Of a DNA stretch of 64,000 bases, positions 54,185 through 63,804 are shown piece after piece; position 1 is the first letter of the stretch; every line of letters begins with the position of its first letter. The DNA is taken from positions 1-64,000 of the forward strand of contig JADKBO010000023.1 of NCBI GenBank assembly GCA_016715105.1. The letters are read 5' to 3'. Under the pieces are notes generated by a model. That model was given only the letters and a program-made list of their open reading frames with translations, was not told the DNA's origin and made no database searches. The DNA is from Saprospiraceae bacterium (GTDB lineage: Bacteria > Bacteroidota > Bacteroidia > Chitinophagales > Saprospiraceae). A program made the translations under genes and the position numbers.

Positions 54185-57096
54185 ACCAGTAATTTTATTT
54201 TCACAACAGTGCCTCTACCCTCTCCACTGATAACCTCCAAGGCATTTTTGACTATTCCTTTATTGAATAAATCCACTCTTTCTTTGATCATTTCCAAACC
54301 ATAACTTTTATGTTCTGTATTTGCAACATTAGCAAAACCTTTGCCATTGTCTTCAATGATAAAAACAAGCAAATTATCAGATATCTGAGCGGTTACTGTT
54401 AACTTCCCCTCATTCACTCCTTGCAAACCATGTATGATGGCATTCTCTACGCAAGGTTGAATGATGAGTGGCGGAATGCGGTAATGGCCATTGAGCACTT
54501 CTTCATCTGCTTTGAAAGAGGCTGTAAATCGATCATTGGACCTCAACTGCTCCAGGTTTACATACCATTGGGTCGTCTGCCAATCCTCATGGAAAGGAAC
54601 CACTTCATTTTTACTTGATTCCAAAACTGATCTCAACAATCTTGCAAATTTATTGAGGTAATCGCTTGCACGAATAATGTCATTATCCAAGATCAGATTG
54701 TCGATACCAGACAAACAATTAAAAATAAAATGAGGATTCATTTGGGCACGCAAAGCAGCAGTTTTGTACTCATTGATTTTCCATTTTAGCGCAGATTTCT
54801 GTTTCATTTTTTCCAATCTCTGAGCTAGGAAAAAAGCTAATAAACCAGCTCCTAAAGCCAAACAAAAGGCATAAAACATGAAACTATTGTACCAAGCAGG
54901 ATGAATGGTCCAACTTGATTTTAACCAACGATTTTCCTCAGCATCACCGCTTACTCTAATAAATAATTCATTAAAACCAGCAGAAATATTGCTCAAAGTT
55001 AATGAATGATTTTGTTGCAAATCATGCCAGATCACTTCATTATTTAACTTGTATTGGAAATGTGGACCGTTCAGATTATTATTTGTCAAAGCTCCAAAAT
55101 ACAAGGTAAGTGCATTCTGCGTATGTTTAAAATTTGCATCATTTGGCCAAGGAATTCTTCCTTCACTTTGCATCGCATAATCGGCATATAATTGTGGAGT
55201 TTCAACAGGAAATTTAACGCTATCTGTGTCGATCCAAAATAAAAGATCTTTTGTAATTGCATAAAGTCGATTTCCTTTCATGCATATATTTTGGATTTGA
55301 GATAGACGCTCATCCACAATGGAAACAATCCTATTTTTCTTTGCATCAATGCCATTGATACCTTCAGCAGAGAAAGTCCAAATAATGGCTTGATTATCAA
55401 CAACAACCGCCTCATTGTGATTACTCAACATGCCACCCTTAGCTGTAAATGAATGCATATTTCCTGTTTCAATATTCAACAAGGAAATACCATTGATGGC
55501 ATCACTGATGATCAAAGTGCTGTCATCATAAGATTCAATATTAGCTATGTCTTGTGCAAATGGATAGATGTTTAATGGCAGTTTTTGAATTTTCTTATCT
55601 TTAATTCTAAAGGAAAAGAGACCTCTATTTGTGGTGCTCCAAACAATATTTTGACCTTTATTAGTAAAAACCATGTCAGTTAATGGTAATTCTTCAATCG
55701 GTGAAATCACCAAAGGGATGAAAATTTGCTGCTTTTTATCCCATTGATAAATGCCTTTATTCCTTATTCTTAAAAATGTACCGAATTCATTTGAAATAAC
55801 ATTTCGAGGTAACATGCCCTCGCCAATTTGAATTTTTCGAGCTTCATTAATTCCTTTCTCAACTTGCCAAACCTCGCTATCAGATATGATCCATCCATTC
55901 CCTTCATAATCGTTGGCTGTATATCGCAACTCTTTTATATTTTTGGAATCCTGGAGTGGTACGACCAATCTGCTACCATTATTATCAATTAGATACATTT
56001 TGTGAGAGGTATAATCACTGATCACGACACCTGGTCCCAAAGGGTTGCCTTGAACAGTAGCAAATGGACCATTTTTCTTAGGAAGGTTTAGCTCTTGATT
56101 TAAATTGATATTTTGAGGGGTTAATAGGAGTAATCCAGTGCTAGTAGATATCCAATAATTACCTTTTGAATAACTAACACCTTGCACAATTCTGTTGGAT
56201 TCGGGTGCTTCTTCATAAATGGTTTCGAAAATCTCCTTGTCACTATTGAATAAATACACCCGTGTCTCACTGGTACATACGAATTGATCATGACTTATCC
56301 TCTTGAGAGACCTGATTGGATCATATTTGAAAGTGGCATGTGGTGTATTGATTTGCTTAAATGTCCCTTCTTCCAAATCATACATTAACAGACCATTATT
56401 GTAGGTTGTGATAAAGACCTTTTTGCGAAGGCCATCAATGTCAATCACTTGAGGAGAGATACTAGTTTTGAGAATATTGTTATTTAATGGTTTTGTTTCA
56501 TGGGTTCTAAGGTTGTAGATAAATAATTTAGAATCCATAGAAACGATCATCGTAACGCTATCTGTCCTTACAAACGAAACACTGGGATCATTAAAAGCAT
56601 GTAATTTTAAATACGTAATTTTGTTTGATCTTACATCCAAAACAAACATTCTTCGGCTGGTTGCCAAGACAAATTCATTTGATCTCCAATGCATGAAATT
56701 ATTTAAAAATTCATTTTCAGACAGGCCTAAATCCTTGGTATTGATTTGGTCAAATCCATTTACATCTTTGCGAAATTTACATAAGCCATGGGAGTGCAAA
56801 AACCAAAGATCCTTATTTGGAGTCTCTATCATTTTGATGATAAAATTTGAACCAATAGAATAGGTATCATTGGGATCTACAGTATAGGCAGAAAAATGAT
56901 TGCCATCCCATCTATTGAGACCATAATGAGCCTGGATCCATAAAAACCCGGAGCTATCGGTTTGAGTATTAATGATGCGATTGGAACTTAGTCCCTGCTC
57001 AGCACGAAATTGCCTTATCTGAAACTTTTGCGCAGATAAATAGCTTGAGCCAACTAAAGCCATTGCTAAAACAAAGATGATTTTGCTTGCATTCAC
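54181..57096 (-). CDS. Sensor histidine kinase with beta-propeller ectodomain
   Basis: The 971-residue product starts with a signal-anchor (IIFVLAMALVGSSYLSAQ), then a long periplasmic region of two-component regulator propeller repeats (for example RQFRAEQGLSSNRIINTQT with LWIQAHYGLNRWDG), ending in a Y_Y_Y-like Ig domain near 690-770. One membrane helix near 780 (FMFYAFCLALGAGLLAFFLA) precedes the LytS-type kinase: LRAQMNPHFIFNCLSGID with the phospho-His, and ATPase boxes VENAIIHGLQ and IIEDNGKGFANV. Polysaccharide sensing is the usual role for similar hybrids. Response regulator directly downstream. Confidence 0.93.
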   Translation of the reverse strand: MNASKIIFVLAMALVGSSYLSAQKFQIRQFRAEQGLSSNRIINTQTDSSGFLWIQAHYGLNRWDGNHFSAYTVDPNDTYSIGSNFIIKMIETPNKDLWFLHSHGLCKFRKDVNGFDQINTKDLGLSENEFLNNFMHWRSNEFVLATSRRMFVLDVRSNKITYLKLHAFNDPSVSFVRTDSVTMIVSMDSKLFIYNLRTHETKPLNNNILKTSISPQVIDIDGLRKKVFITTYNNGLLMYDLEEGTFKQINTPHATFKYDPIRSLKRISHDQFVCTSETRVYLFNSDKEIFETIYEEAPESNRIVQGVSYSKGNYWISTSTGLLLLTPQNINLNQELNLPKKNGPFATVQGNPLGPGVVISDYTSHKMYLIDNNGSRLVVPLQDSKNIKELRYTANDYEGNGWIISDSEVWQVEKGINEARKIQIGEGMLPRNVISNEFGTFLRIRNKGIYQWDKKQQIFIPLVISPIEELPLTDMVFTNKGQNIVWSTTNRGLFSFRIKDKKIQKLPLNIYPFAQDIANIESYDDSTLIISDAINGISLLNIETGNMHSFTAKGGMLSNHNEAVVVDNQAIIWTFSAEGINGIDAKKNRIVSIVDERLSQIQNICMKGNRLYAITKDLLFWIDTDSVKFPVETPQLYADYAMQSEGRIPWPNDANFKHTQNALTLYFGALTNNNLNGPHFQYKLNNEVIWHDLQQNHSLTLSNISAGFNELFIRVSGDAEENRWLKSSWTIHPAWYNSFMFYAFCLALGAGLLAFFLAQRLEKMKQKSALKWKINEYKTAALRAQMNPHFIFNCLSGIDNLILDNDIIRASDYLNKFARLLRSVLESSKNEVVPFHEDWQTTQWYVNLEQLRSNDRFTASFKADEEVLNGHYRIPPLIIQPCVENAIIHGLQGVNEGKLTVTAQISDNLLVFIIEDNGKGFANVANTEHKSYGLEMIKERVDLFNKGIVKNALEVISGEGRGTVVKIKLLV

Positions 57097-57401
57097 TCTG
57101 TAAAGTTAATCAAGGAAAGCGAGTAGTAAAACATGCCTTTTTTATAATTGAGTGATATTGACCGTCGAATAATTGAAACCCACCATTTATAATTAATAGC
57201 TGACCGAATAAATTTTAAAAAAAATCTAACTCTCCTTGTGAACATGCTTGGAGCGAGTGAAACATGGGTTTTCATACTCCAAACCAAAATTACCACCAAA
57301 TAGGTGAAGTCGACCACTGAACCCTGTTTTTCAACCATCAAAACAATGATTGAAAAAGAGCTCGTCAGCTAGACTAATTTTGGAAAATAAAATTCAGAAA
57401 A
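57097..57401. other. Gene-free intergenic stretch
   Basis: Divergent gap between the kinase gene and the small lipoprotein gene. No repeat, RNA gene or clear promoter was recognised. A minus-strand frame here lacks support. Confidence 0.4.
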
Positions 57402-57834
57402 ATGATAAGGTTTAATTTTAGTTTGGTTTTGATCTTTATGATCATGGGGTGCGGAACGCCTGGCGAAGAAATTGAAGATGATAAAAACGATACATTTAAT
57501 CAAGAGCTATTGGGATATTGGACCTTGGCAGAAGGTACAAGTTTCGCAATTAATGATAAAGGTGTGCAGATAACAACAGCCACATTAAAACCAAATACAT
57601 TTGCACATGAATTCTTTGCAAATGGGACAACAATTGGCTATGATCTCACAGGTCATTTACCTAAAGAAGAATATAAATGGGAGCTCAAAGTCACCCAAAA
57701 TGATAAAAGAGATTGAGGAAGGAACTTTGTCTTTTGGAACGAAAATACAAAACAACAAGCAGGAGAACTTTTTTTTGATTGACAACGGACGTCTTACTTA
57801 TGACATCGAACCAGCCTTCATAAATTCTCGTTAA
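57402..57834 (+). pseudogene. Small lipoprotein, one-base frameshift
   Basis: From the ATG at 57402 the product has a lipoprotein signal (NFSLVLIFMIMGCGTPG) and a lipocalin-like opening (LLGYWTLAEGTSFAIND). The frame stops at 57716 after QNDKRD. Removing one A from the AAAA run at about 57708 restores KEIEEGTLSFGTKIQNNK and a stop at 57834, for a product of about 143 residues. This fits lipocalin-like envelope lipoproteins of Bacteroidota. Likely sequence error or a very recent mutation. Confidence 0.65.
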
Positions 57835-57936
57835 CAGGAAAATCTAGAATGTACCTTAAAACAAAAAAATATGAAGCTTCCCCGTACAAGAGAATTGGGT
57901 CAACTTTAGTATTTGAAAAAAGATAAAACGAAAGCA

Positions 57937-58569
57937 ATGGAAAGCAGAAGAAATGCACTTAAAACTTTAGCCCTTGGTGGTCTATTCATCAATGGCATGG
58001 GTGGATTATTGGCAAATGATCAAAAATCCACAATATCAGATAATTGGGGAGGAATTTCACCCTTCCACCATCCTGCATTACCTCCGCTGGAAGCAGGTGA
58101 AGATGGTATGGCCATCAGAACCTTGGTAAAATCTAGCCAAACCAACAATCAAATCTCTTGTGTAGAATGTGCAGTCGGTCCACGAAAAATGGGTCCAGCA
58201 CCACATACTCACGAAGCATTGGATGAAATGATGGTTGTCTTAGAAGGAACAGCTTCTGTTTTGGTCGGTGATCAGGTTTATCACATCGAAGCTGGTGGTT
58301 GGCACATGCGTCCTCGAAAAATGGTCCACACCTTTTGGAATGGCTCTGATAAACCGTTGAGATTTATTGACTTCTATCCCAATCAAGATTTTGACCTTTA
58401 TCTCGAGGAAATCTTTCATGACATTGGGCCTAGAGTTAAAAAGGGATTGATCAAATACAGCGATCCAGAGGTAGCAGAAAGAATGAAATTCCTTCATTCA
58501 AAGTATGGAATGGTCTCATTCCGGGATCAAAAACAAGCCATCATTGACAAGTACAATCTCATCGATTAA
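57937..58569 (+). CDS. Cupin-domain protein with twin-Arg-like leader
   Basis: From the ATG at 57937 the product has 210 residues. The N-terminus MESRRNALKTLALGGLFING resembles a Tat leader. The cupin motifs are GPRKMGPAPHTHEALDEMMV (HxH and E metal ligands) and EAGGWHMRPRKMVHTFWNGS. A TTG start at 57913 would add a charged stretch before the leader and is less likely. Probable periplasmic metal-binding beta-barrel; substrate unknown. Confidence 0.83.
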   Translation: MESRRNALKTLALGGLFINGMGGLLANDQKSTISDNWGGISPFHHPALPPLEAGEDGMAIRTLVKSSQTNNQISCVECAVGPRKMGPAPHTHEALDEMMVVLEGTASVLVGDQVYHIEAGGWHMRPRKMVHTFWNGSDKPLRFIDFYPNQDFDLYLEEIFHDIGPRVKKGLIKYSDPEVAERMKFLHSKYGMVSFRDQKQAIIDKYNLID

Positions 58570-58588
58570 TCATCAACTAGTCTATTTC

Positions 58589-59165
58589 ATGAGCTATTCA
58601 AACAAGATAAAATGGTTTATAATTGGCATTTTTTTATCTGCTATCGGTATAAGGTATGCTTATTATGAATTTACAAAGTATGATGACAAGTCTGATAGAC
58701 CTTGGGCCTATGCAAATACTTCTGGTCATCAATTGACTGGAGTTTGGAAGGGGAATGTCACTGATCCAGATGGAATTATGCATGATGTAGAATTGGAAAT
58801 AATCAATCCATTTGATGAAGAAAAAGAGAAAAAAACGAGTTTTCAGCAAACGCATCAAACGAGATCGATCTGATAAGTCCTTTTTTGAAGGAACGTCTAC
58901 CATCAAATGGAAGGGCAAGATCAAAGATTATGAAGTTTGGGGCGGCCTCAGTGACCCAAATGAGACAGATTTACATTTCCAATGGCGGCCTCTTGATGAT
59001 GAACATCCACCTGGTTTTAATCTCAATTTAGCGAAAGGAAGTTGGGAGGGGGATCAATTAAAATTGTCGATTGAGTTTTCGTTTTTTACTGAAGAAGGTT
59101 TTAGTCGCTATGAGAGTGATAATCCGAAACACAATCAATTGGGAAGTTTGGTGATGAAGAAATGA
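58589..59165 (+). pseudogene. Hypothetical membrane-anchored protein, one-base frameshift
   Basis: From the ATG at 58589 the product starts MSYSNKIKWFIIGIFLSAIG, one membrane anchor, then GHQLTGVWKGNVTDPDGIMH. In the run of seven A at 58829-58835 the frame is lost; with six A it reads EKKRVFSKRIKRDRSDKSFF and continues, with WKGKIKDYEVWGGLSDPNET, to a stop at 59165. The restored length is about 192 residues. Beta-rich C-terminus, function unknown. The two frames otherwise look intact. Confidence 0.6.
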
Positions 59166-59321
59166 GACGATGTATGTTTATTCGTTTATGTGTTTATTCG
59201 TTTATGCGTTCTACATTTATATCAAGGTGCTCAGAATCATAACTGAAAACTGACCCCTGACAACTGATCACTACCATTTAATGTGCAACGAAAAATTTAA
59301 GTGGCACGTCTAGTTGAGAAA

Positions 59322-60411
59322 ATGATTAAAATGTTGAATGTCAATTTCTCAAAACACTTAATAGTATCAATTCTTGCAGTAATTTTTTGTTTTCCGGCAC
59401 ATAGCTTTGGGCAGACTTTAGAAAATAAAATAGATCAATTGTTGGCAGAAAAATTTGGAAAAGAAACTCCTGGAGGTGTGTTTTTAGTCTCAAGAAAGGG
59501 CGAAACGCTGTATGAAAAAGCATTCGGGCTTGCCAATATGGAATTGGACGTGGAGATGACGACCAAAAATGTCTTTGAAATTGGATCGATGACCAAACAG
59601 TTTACTGCGATATCCATTTTGATGTTGGTTGAATCTGGGAAAATTCACTTGGAAGATGAAATCACCAAATTTATTCCTGACTATCCAACACATGGCAATA
59701 AAATCACTATCCATCACTTGTTGACTCACACATCTGGCATCAAAAAACTTCACAAGCATGAAAACGCTCAACGACATAGCTGAGCAAGACCTTACACCAA
59801 TTGCTTTGATAGACTTTTTCAAAAACGAACCAATGGATTTTTTACCTGGGGAAAAGTTTCAATACAACAATTCGGGATATGTTATTTTGGGGTACATTGT
59901 TGAGCAAATCTCGGGTAAAAGCTATGGTGATTTTGTTCAGGAATACATCTTTGACAAACTAGAAATGAAAGCATCTTTATATGCCAATCACCATCAAATT
60001 ATCAAAGAGAGAGCTTATGGCTACCAACAAAAGGAAGATTATGTCCAGAAAAGGTACATCAGTTATTCCCTTCCCTACGCATCTGGTTCTTTGATGTCAA
60101 CGGTTGGTGATCTTTTAATTTGGCAGGAAGCATTGAAAAATAATACATTGATCAGTCCAGAAACCACTCAAAAAGCATTTACAAATTATACTTTAAACAA
60201 TGGTGAACCAATCAATTACGGTTACGGATGGCACATAGTTTCCAATAATGACATAAAGAGCTACGAGCATGGTGGCTCTATTTTTGGATTTAAATCAATG
60301 GCAGTTTATTTACCTGAATTCGACGTTTATGTGGTTGGTTTGACAAACTGTGATTGTAATTCTCCAACTAAGATTGTGAAACAAATTGCAGAAATGACCT
60401 TACAACCTTAA
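59322..60411 (+). pseudogene. Class C beta-lactamase-like serine hydrolase, one-base frameshift
   Basis: The N-terminal frame (from the ATG at 59322) has a signal peptide (LIVSILAVIFCFPAHSFG) and the catalytic SMTK motif in FEIGSMTKQFTAISIL, then ITIHHLLTHTSGIK. The run of six A at 59742-59747 shifts the frame; with five A it reads KNFTSMKTLNDIAEQDLTPI and continues to 60411 with YNNSGYVILGY (YxN) and EHGGSIFGFKS (HGG for KTG). All motifs of a serine beta-lactamase/DD-peptidase-fold hydrolase are present, about 363 residues. Likely a functional periplasmic esterase/peptidase if the extra A is an error. Confidence 0.75.
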
Positions 60412-60506
60412 GCATTAAAGTAGTTTTTTAAAAAAAAATAAAAATAAATCCTGAAAATGGGTTATCCTTTTTTGAATAGACATACTAAAATTCAAAATCA
60501 AATAAA

Positions 60507-60971
60507 ATGAAGTATTTACTATTCTCTGTTTTCTTTTTTATTGGTAGCATCACTCTTTCTGCTCAGCAAGATTTAGTTTGGGATGCTTACAACATTGGGT
60601 TCACCTTGGCTGATGATTTTGTTGAGACTAACAATAGCGACGAGGAATTTTCTGCTGATGGCGACGGTATGTCTATTTCTATTGTTCCTTTTAGCAATGA
60701 TGAGATCGATGAAACAGACATTACCGCTTTTACCATCTCTATTTTTGCAGAAATGGATATTACTCGGACAGATGATATCAGCATGATCGAACTCAATGGA
60801 TTTTTGGGAGGTTATGCTGAAGGATCCTCTGATGGTGCAAGGTTGTTTGTCATGGGTTTGATTGATCCCAATTCCGCGACAAATTTCTTTGTAATTATTA
60901 CTTTTCATGATGATGATCAAAATGCGGTAGATGAAGCAATAAACATCTGCCAGAGCATTCATAAATCTTAA
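60507..60971 (+). CDS. Small secreted acidic hypothetical protein
   Basis: The 154-residue product has a signal peptide (YLLFSVFFFIGSITLSAQQ) and an acidic, beta-rich mature part (TNNSDEEFSADGDGMSISIV; FLGGYAEGSSDGARLFVMGL). No domain recognised. Ends with the natural stop at 60971 after INICQSIHKS. It is the last plus-strand gene before the gap with inverted repeats. Confidence 0.7.
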   Translation: MKYLLFSVFFFIGSITLSAQQDLVWDAYNIGFTLADDFVETNNSDEEFSADGDGMSISIVPFSNDEIDETDITAFTISIFAEMDITRTDDISMIELNGFLGGYAEGSSDGARLFVMGLIDPNSATNFFVIITFHDDDQNAVDEAINICQSIHKS

Positions 60972-60983
60972 ACCAAACTACCA

Positions 60984-61234
60984 CAACTCGGCCATTTACA
61001 GATTTGTGCAATATTGCTGATCACTGTTGCCCATATTTGGGCCGAGTTGACCTTTCACATGGTGCATTTCAAATCTACCTTTAATAACACCCCAGAGGGG
61101 TTAAATATTAATAACCACGGATGAAGTCCATGGTAAAAGTGAAAAGCGAATATGATTTTGGCGGGATTTTTGGCCAAAGTTCCAAAATCATGACAAAATC
61201 ACAACGACCAAATTAAGAAGTCGTGAAATGCACC
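60984..61234. repeat. Cluster of inverted repeats in gene-free gap
   Basis: Two perfect inverted repeats: CAACTCGGCC (60984-60993) with GGCCGAGTTG (61040-61049), and GGTGCATTTCA (61061-61071) with TGAAATGCACC (61224-61234). A small ACCCC/GGGGT hairpin (around 61090-61100) lies between. No coding potential. Could be a small MITE or structured RNA; undetermined. Confidence 0.4.
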
Positions 61235-61378
61235 TCCTTTGCAATCTATTAAGTAAAGCTCAGATATATTCAATTTTTATCAAATGCGAATAACTGATGA
61301 TTTAATTCCTTTTACACAATTTGTCATTCACTTTACAATAATTTACAAGCATTCCAAGCTCAAAAGGAAGTGGCCGTA

Positions 61379-61386
61379 TAACTTTG
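61379..61386 (+). promoter_or_regulatory. -7 box deciding the start of the S41 gene
   Basis: TAACTTTG fits TAnnTTTG and overlaps the in-frame TTG at 61384, so the ATG at 61408 is the likely start. Confidence 0.4.
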
Positions 61387-61407
61387 AAATTGAATAAAAT
61401 ATGGCTA

Positions 61408-63177
61408 ATGATACCAATCAAAAAAATAAGCATTTCTGCTTTACTGCTCTTTTTCTTTTTAGGTTGCGGAACCCCCAAAACTCAAAATATTGAGGAAGCA
61501 AGTAAGAGCTACAAAGATATTCAAGGTATAAAATTATCCATAGTCCAAAAATTAAATGATGAAGAGGATCGACCTGTTACTGAAAAAATAGCGCTTTTTC
61601 ACCAACTAAAGAAGGAGTCCCCAAACCTTTATGATTTTAAAAACGAGGATGAATTGACCATGTTTGGATATTCTGCATTATGGGCAGGGAATGTAAAAGA
61701 TGCCATCTCCATATTTAAATTAATTGTATCAGAGTTCCCAGGTTCTGCAAATGCTTATGATAGTTTGGGAGAAGCCTATTTGGCAGACGGTCAGAAAGAT
61801 CTATCAATCTCCAATTATCAAAAATCATTGGAATTAAACCCAGATAATTTCAATGCCGAAGACTATATTGAAAGAATCTTACATCCCGAAATCAAAATAG
61901 CAACTCCAAATGAAAAGTTTGTAAAAGTATACGATCAATCAGTATACATTGCTGATTTAGAACAAATGGGCAAAAAATTGGCTGAAGTTCACCCCAATGT
62001 TTTCAAGTTTATCAGTAAGGAGCAGTTTTGGCAACTAATAAAAGAAAAACAATCTGAGATTACTCCCAGAACGACTTTTGGTCAGTTTGCATGGATGTGC
62101 AGTGAAATTATTTCTAGCGTTAAATGTTCGCATACTTCTATGGAAAGTTTTTTCAGAGAAAGTGAAATGATGCCTGTTTCTATGCATTTTCCGATTCAGA
62201 CAAGATGGGTCAATGATCAGTTATTTGTCATCAACCCATTGAATAACAAAGACATAATAAACATCAAAGACGAAATCACCCACATCAATGGTGTACCAGT
62301 AAAAGAAATGATGTCTGAAGTTTATAAACACATCATCTCACAAGGCCAAGTACAGACCACCAAAAAACACGCATTTAATACTTGGTTTTCGTGCATCATT
62401 CCTTATGCATTAAATTTCCCCCAAGAATTTGAAGTCAGCATAAAAGGTAAAACAAAACCCATAAAATTGAAAGAAGCTGCAGAGCGAAGACACATTTATG
62501 ATGATCCCTCAATAAAACCTTGTCCTGATTACTTATGTCTGGAAATCATTGAGCAGGACAAAATTGCTTACATGACTATCGGATCCTTCAATTATTATCC
62601 TTGGAATAACCTGGAAACTTTTAAAAAATTCATCGACAGTAGTTTTACAGAAATCAATGAAAATAAAATTCAAAATTTGGTCATTGACGTAAGAATGAAT
62701 GGCGGAGGTTCGCGTGAGTCCAGCATTTATCTGCTCAAACATTTAGTGAGCAAACCATTCACCTATTATTCAAGAGTTGAATACCCTGGCAAATCAGGAA
62801 TGGTAGATGGTGAAACCCCAGAGGCCCCATTCGATCATCGATTTAAAGGGAAATTATTTTTTATCATTGATGGATTAGGAAATTCGACCACAGGACAATT
62901 TATGTCCATTGTCAAGGCTCTGAATTTAGGTACCATCATTGGCGAAGAACTTGGATCCAATCAGTTTTGCTCTGCGGGACAAACCACTTGCAGATTATCC
63001 AATACCAAATTGGTATTCCATGTTGCAAACAACACACACGTGACATCTGCAACAGAATTACCTGATGAAAAAGGTATTCTTCCTGATCATTATGTAACCC
63101 AAAACATTGATGATTATTTAAACAGAGTGGACGTGGTCAGAAATTTCACTTTGCATTTGGTAAAACAATCAAAGTAA
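61408..63177 (+). CDS. TPR-S41 peptidase lipoprotein
   Basis: From the ATG at 61408 the product has 589 residues. It begins with a lipoprotein signal (ISISALLLFFFLGCG), then a TPR pair (YDSLGEAYLADGQKDLSIS; NYQKSLELNPDNFNAEDYIE), then an S41/tail-specific protease domain: FVVID-like NLVIDVRMNGGGSRESSIYL, and FIIDGLGNSTTGQFMSIVK where the nucleophile Ser sits in NSTTGQ, with downstream GSNQFCSAGQTTCRLSNTK. The full PDZ domain is not obvious. Probably a periplasmic protease or scaffold; substrate unknown. Confidence 0.85.
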   Translation: MIPIKKISISALLLFFFLGCGTPKTQNIEEASKSYKDIQGIKLSIVQKLNDEEDRPVTEKIALFHQLKKESPNLYDFKNEDELTMFGYSALWAGNVKDAISIFKLIVSEFPGSANAYDSLGEAYLADGQKDLSISNYQKSLELNPDNFNAEDYIERILHPEIKIATPNEKFVKVYDQSVYIADLEQMGKKLAEVHPNVFKFISKEQFWQLIKEKQSEITPRTTFGQFAWMCSEIISSVKCSHTSMESFFRESEMMPVSMHFPIQTRWVNDQLFVINPLNNKDIINIKDEITHINGVPVKEMMSEVYKHIISQGQVQTTKKHAFNTWFSCIIPYALNFPQEFEVSIKGKTKPIKLKEAAERRHIYDDPSIKPCPDYLCLEIIEQDKIAYMTIGSFNYYPWNNLETFKKFIDSSFTEINENKIQNLVIDVRMNGGGSRESSIYLLKHLVSKPFTYYSRVEYPGKSGMVDGETPEAPFDHRFKGKLFFIIDGLGNSTTGQFMSIVKALNLGTIIGEELGSNQFCSAGQTTCRLSNTKLVFHVANNTHVTSATELPDEKGILPDHYVTQNIDDYLNRVDVVRNFTLHLVKQSK

Positions 63178-63201
63178 CTGGAATGCCGATATTTGGTCAT
63201 T

Positions 63202-63783
63202 TCAACAATGGCAAAATGTGTTTACCTCCTTGATTAAATCAGGATAAAATAAGTTGAAGTGGTGGTTGATTTCATCATTAAATTCTACAATGTTGTCAAC
63301 TGCTTTTGGAAAATTGGACGTATATCTACTCCTCTTTGACATTTTATTGAATACAAATTCCATACCCTCCAAACTGGTGTACTTCATCAAAAAGTTGTCA
63401 TTGATCATAGAATTGACCATTTTCTGATGTTTGTCATTGAGTAAATGCAAATGAGTTTTCAAAACAACATAAACAAACTGACAGAAAGAATTCAAATCTC
63501 GATGATCGTAGGTTTTCCAGTTTTTAGCAAGGAAGTAATCAAAAATGACATCAGAAACAACAGGGGCATATTTGTGGTGATCTGCATGTAGCAATTTATT
63601 GACCGACTTTACTGACTCGTGGTTATCAGTAAATGAATCTATTAATCTATGCAATTCTACGCCTCGGTGAAATTCGGTTGGTAAATTCTGAGTGCCCTTT
63701 AGATTTAAAAGATCAGCAAAAAAATTACCTACCATGAGGTAATCATCGCTACAAGACAATTGCATGTGGGCCAGAAAATTCAA
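63202..63783 (-). CDS. ACP phosphodiesterase
   Basis: The 193-residue product belongs to the ACP phosphodiesterase (AcpH) family, which removes 4'-phosphopantetheine from acyl carrier protein. Motifs seen: MNFLAHMQLSCSDDYLMVGN at the start, FFADLL with the metal-binding Asp, FHRGVELHRLIDSFTDNH near 40-57, and APVVSDVIFDYFLAKNW near 72-88. Length and motifs are normal for the family. Convergent with the S41 gene and next to smc. Confidence 0.88.
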   Translation of the reverse strand: MNFLAHMQLSCSDDYLMVGNFFADLLNLKGTQNLPTEFHRGVELHRLIDSFTDNHESVKSVNKLLHADHHKYAPVVSDVIFDYFLAKNWKTYDHRDLNSFCQFVYVVLKTHLHLLNDKHQKMVNSMINDNFLMKYTSLEGMEFVFNKMSKRSRYTSNFPKAVDNIVEFNDEINHHFNLFYPDLIKEVNTFCHC

Positions 63784-63804
63784 AATAACAACATTGAATA
63801 TGAT

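Noticed and set aside
57093..57341. Minus-strand 82-codon frame before the histidine kinase
   Set aside because: Unlike any family I know, has no ribosome-binding context, and lies in the divergent promoter gap.
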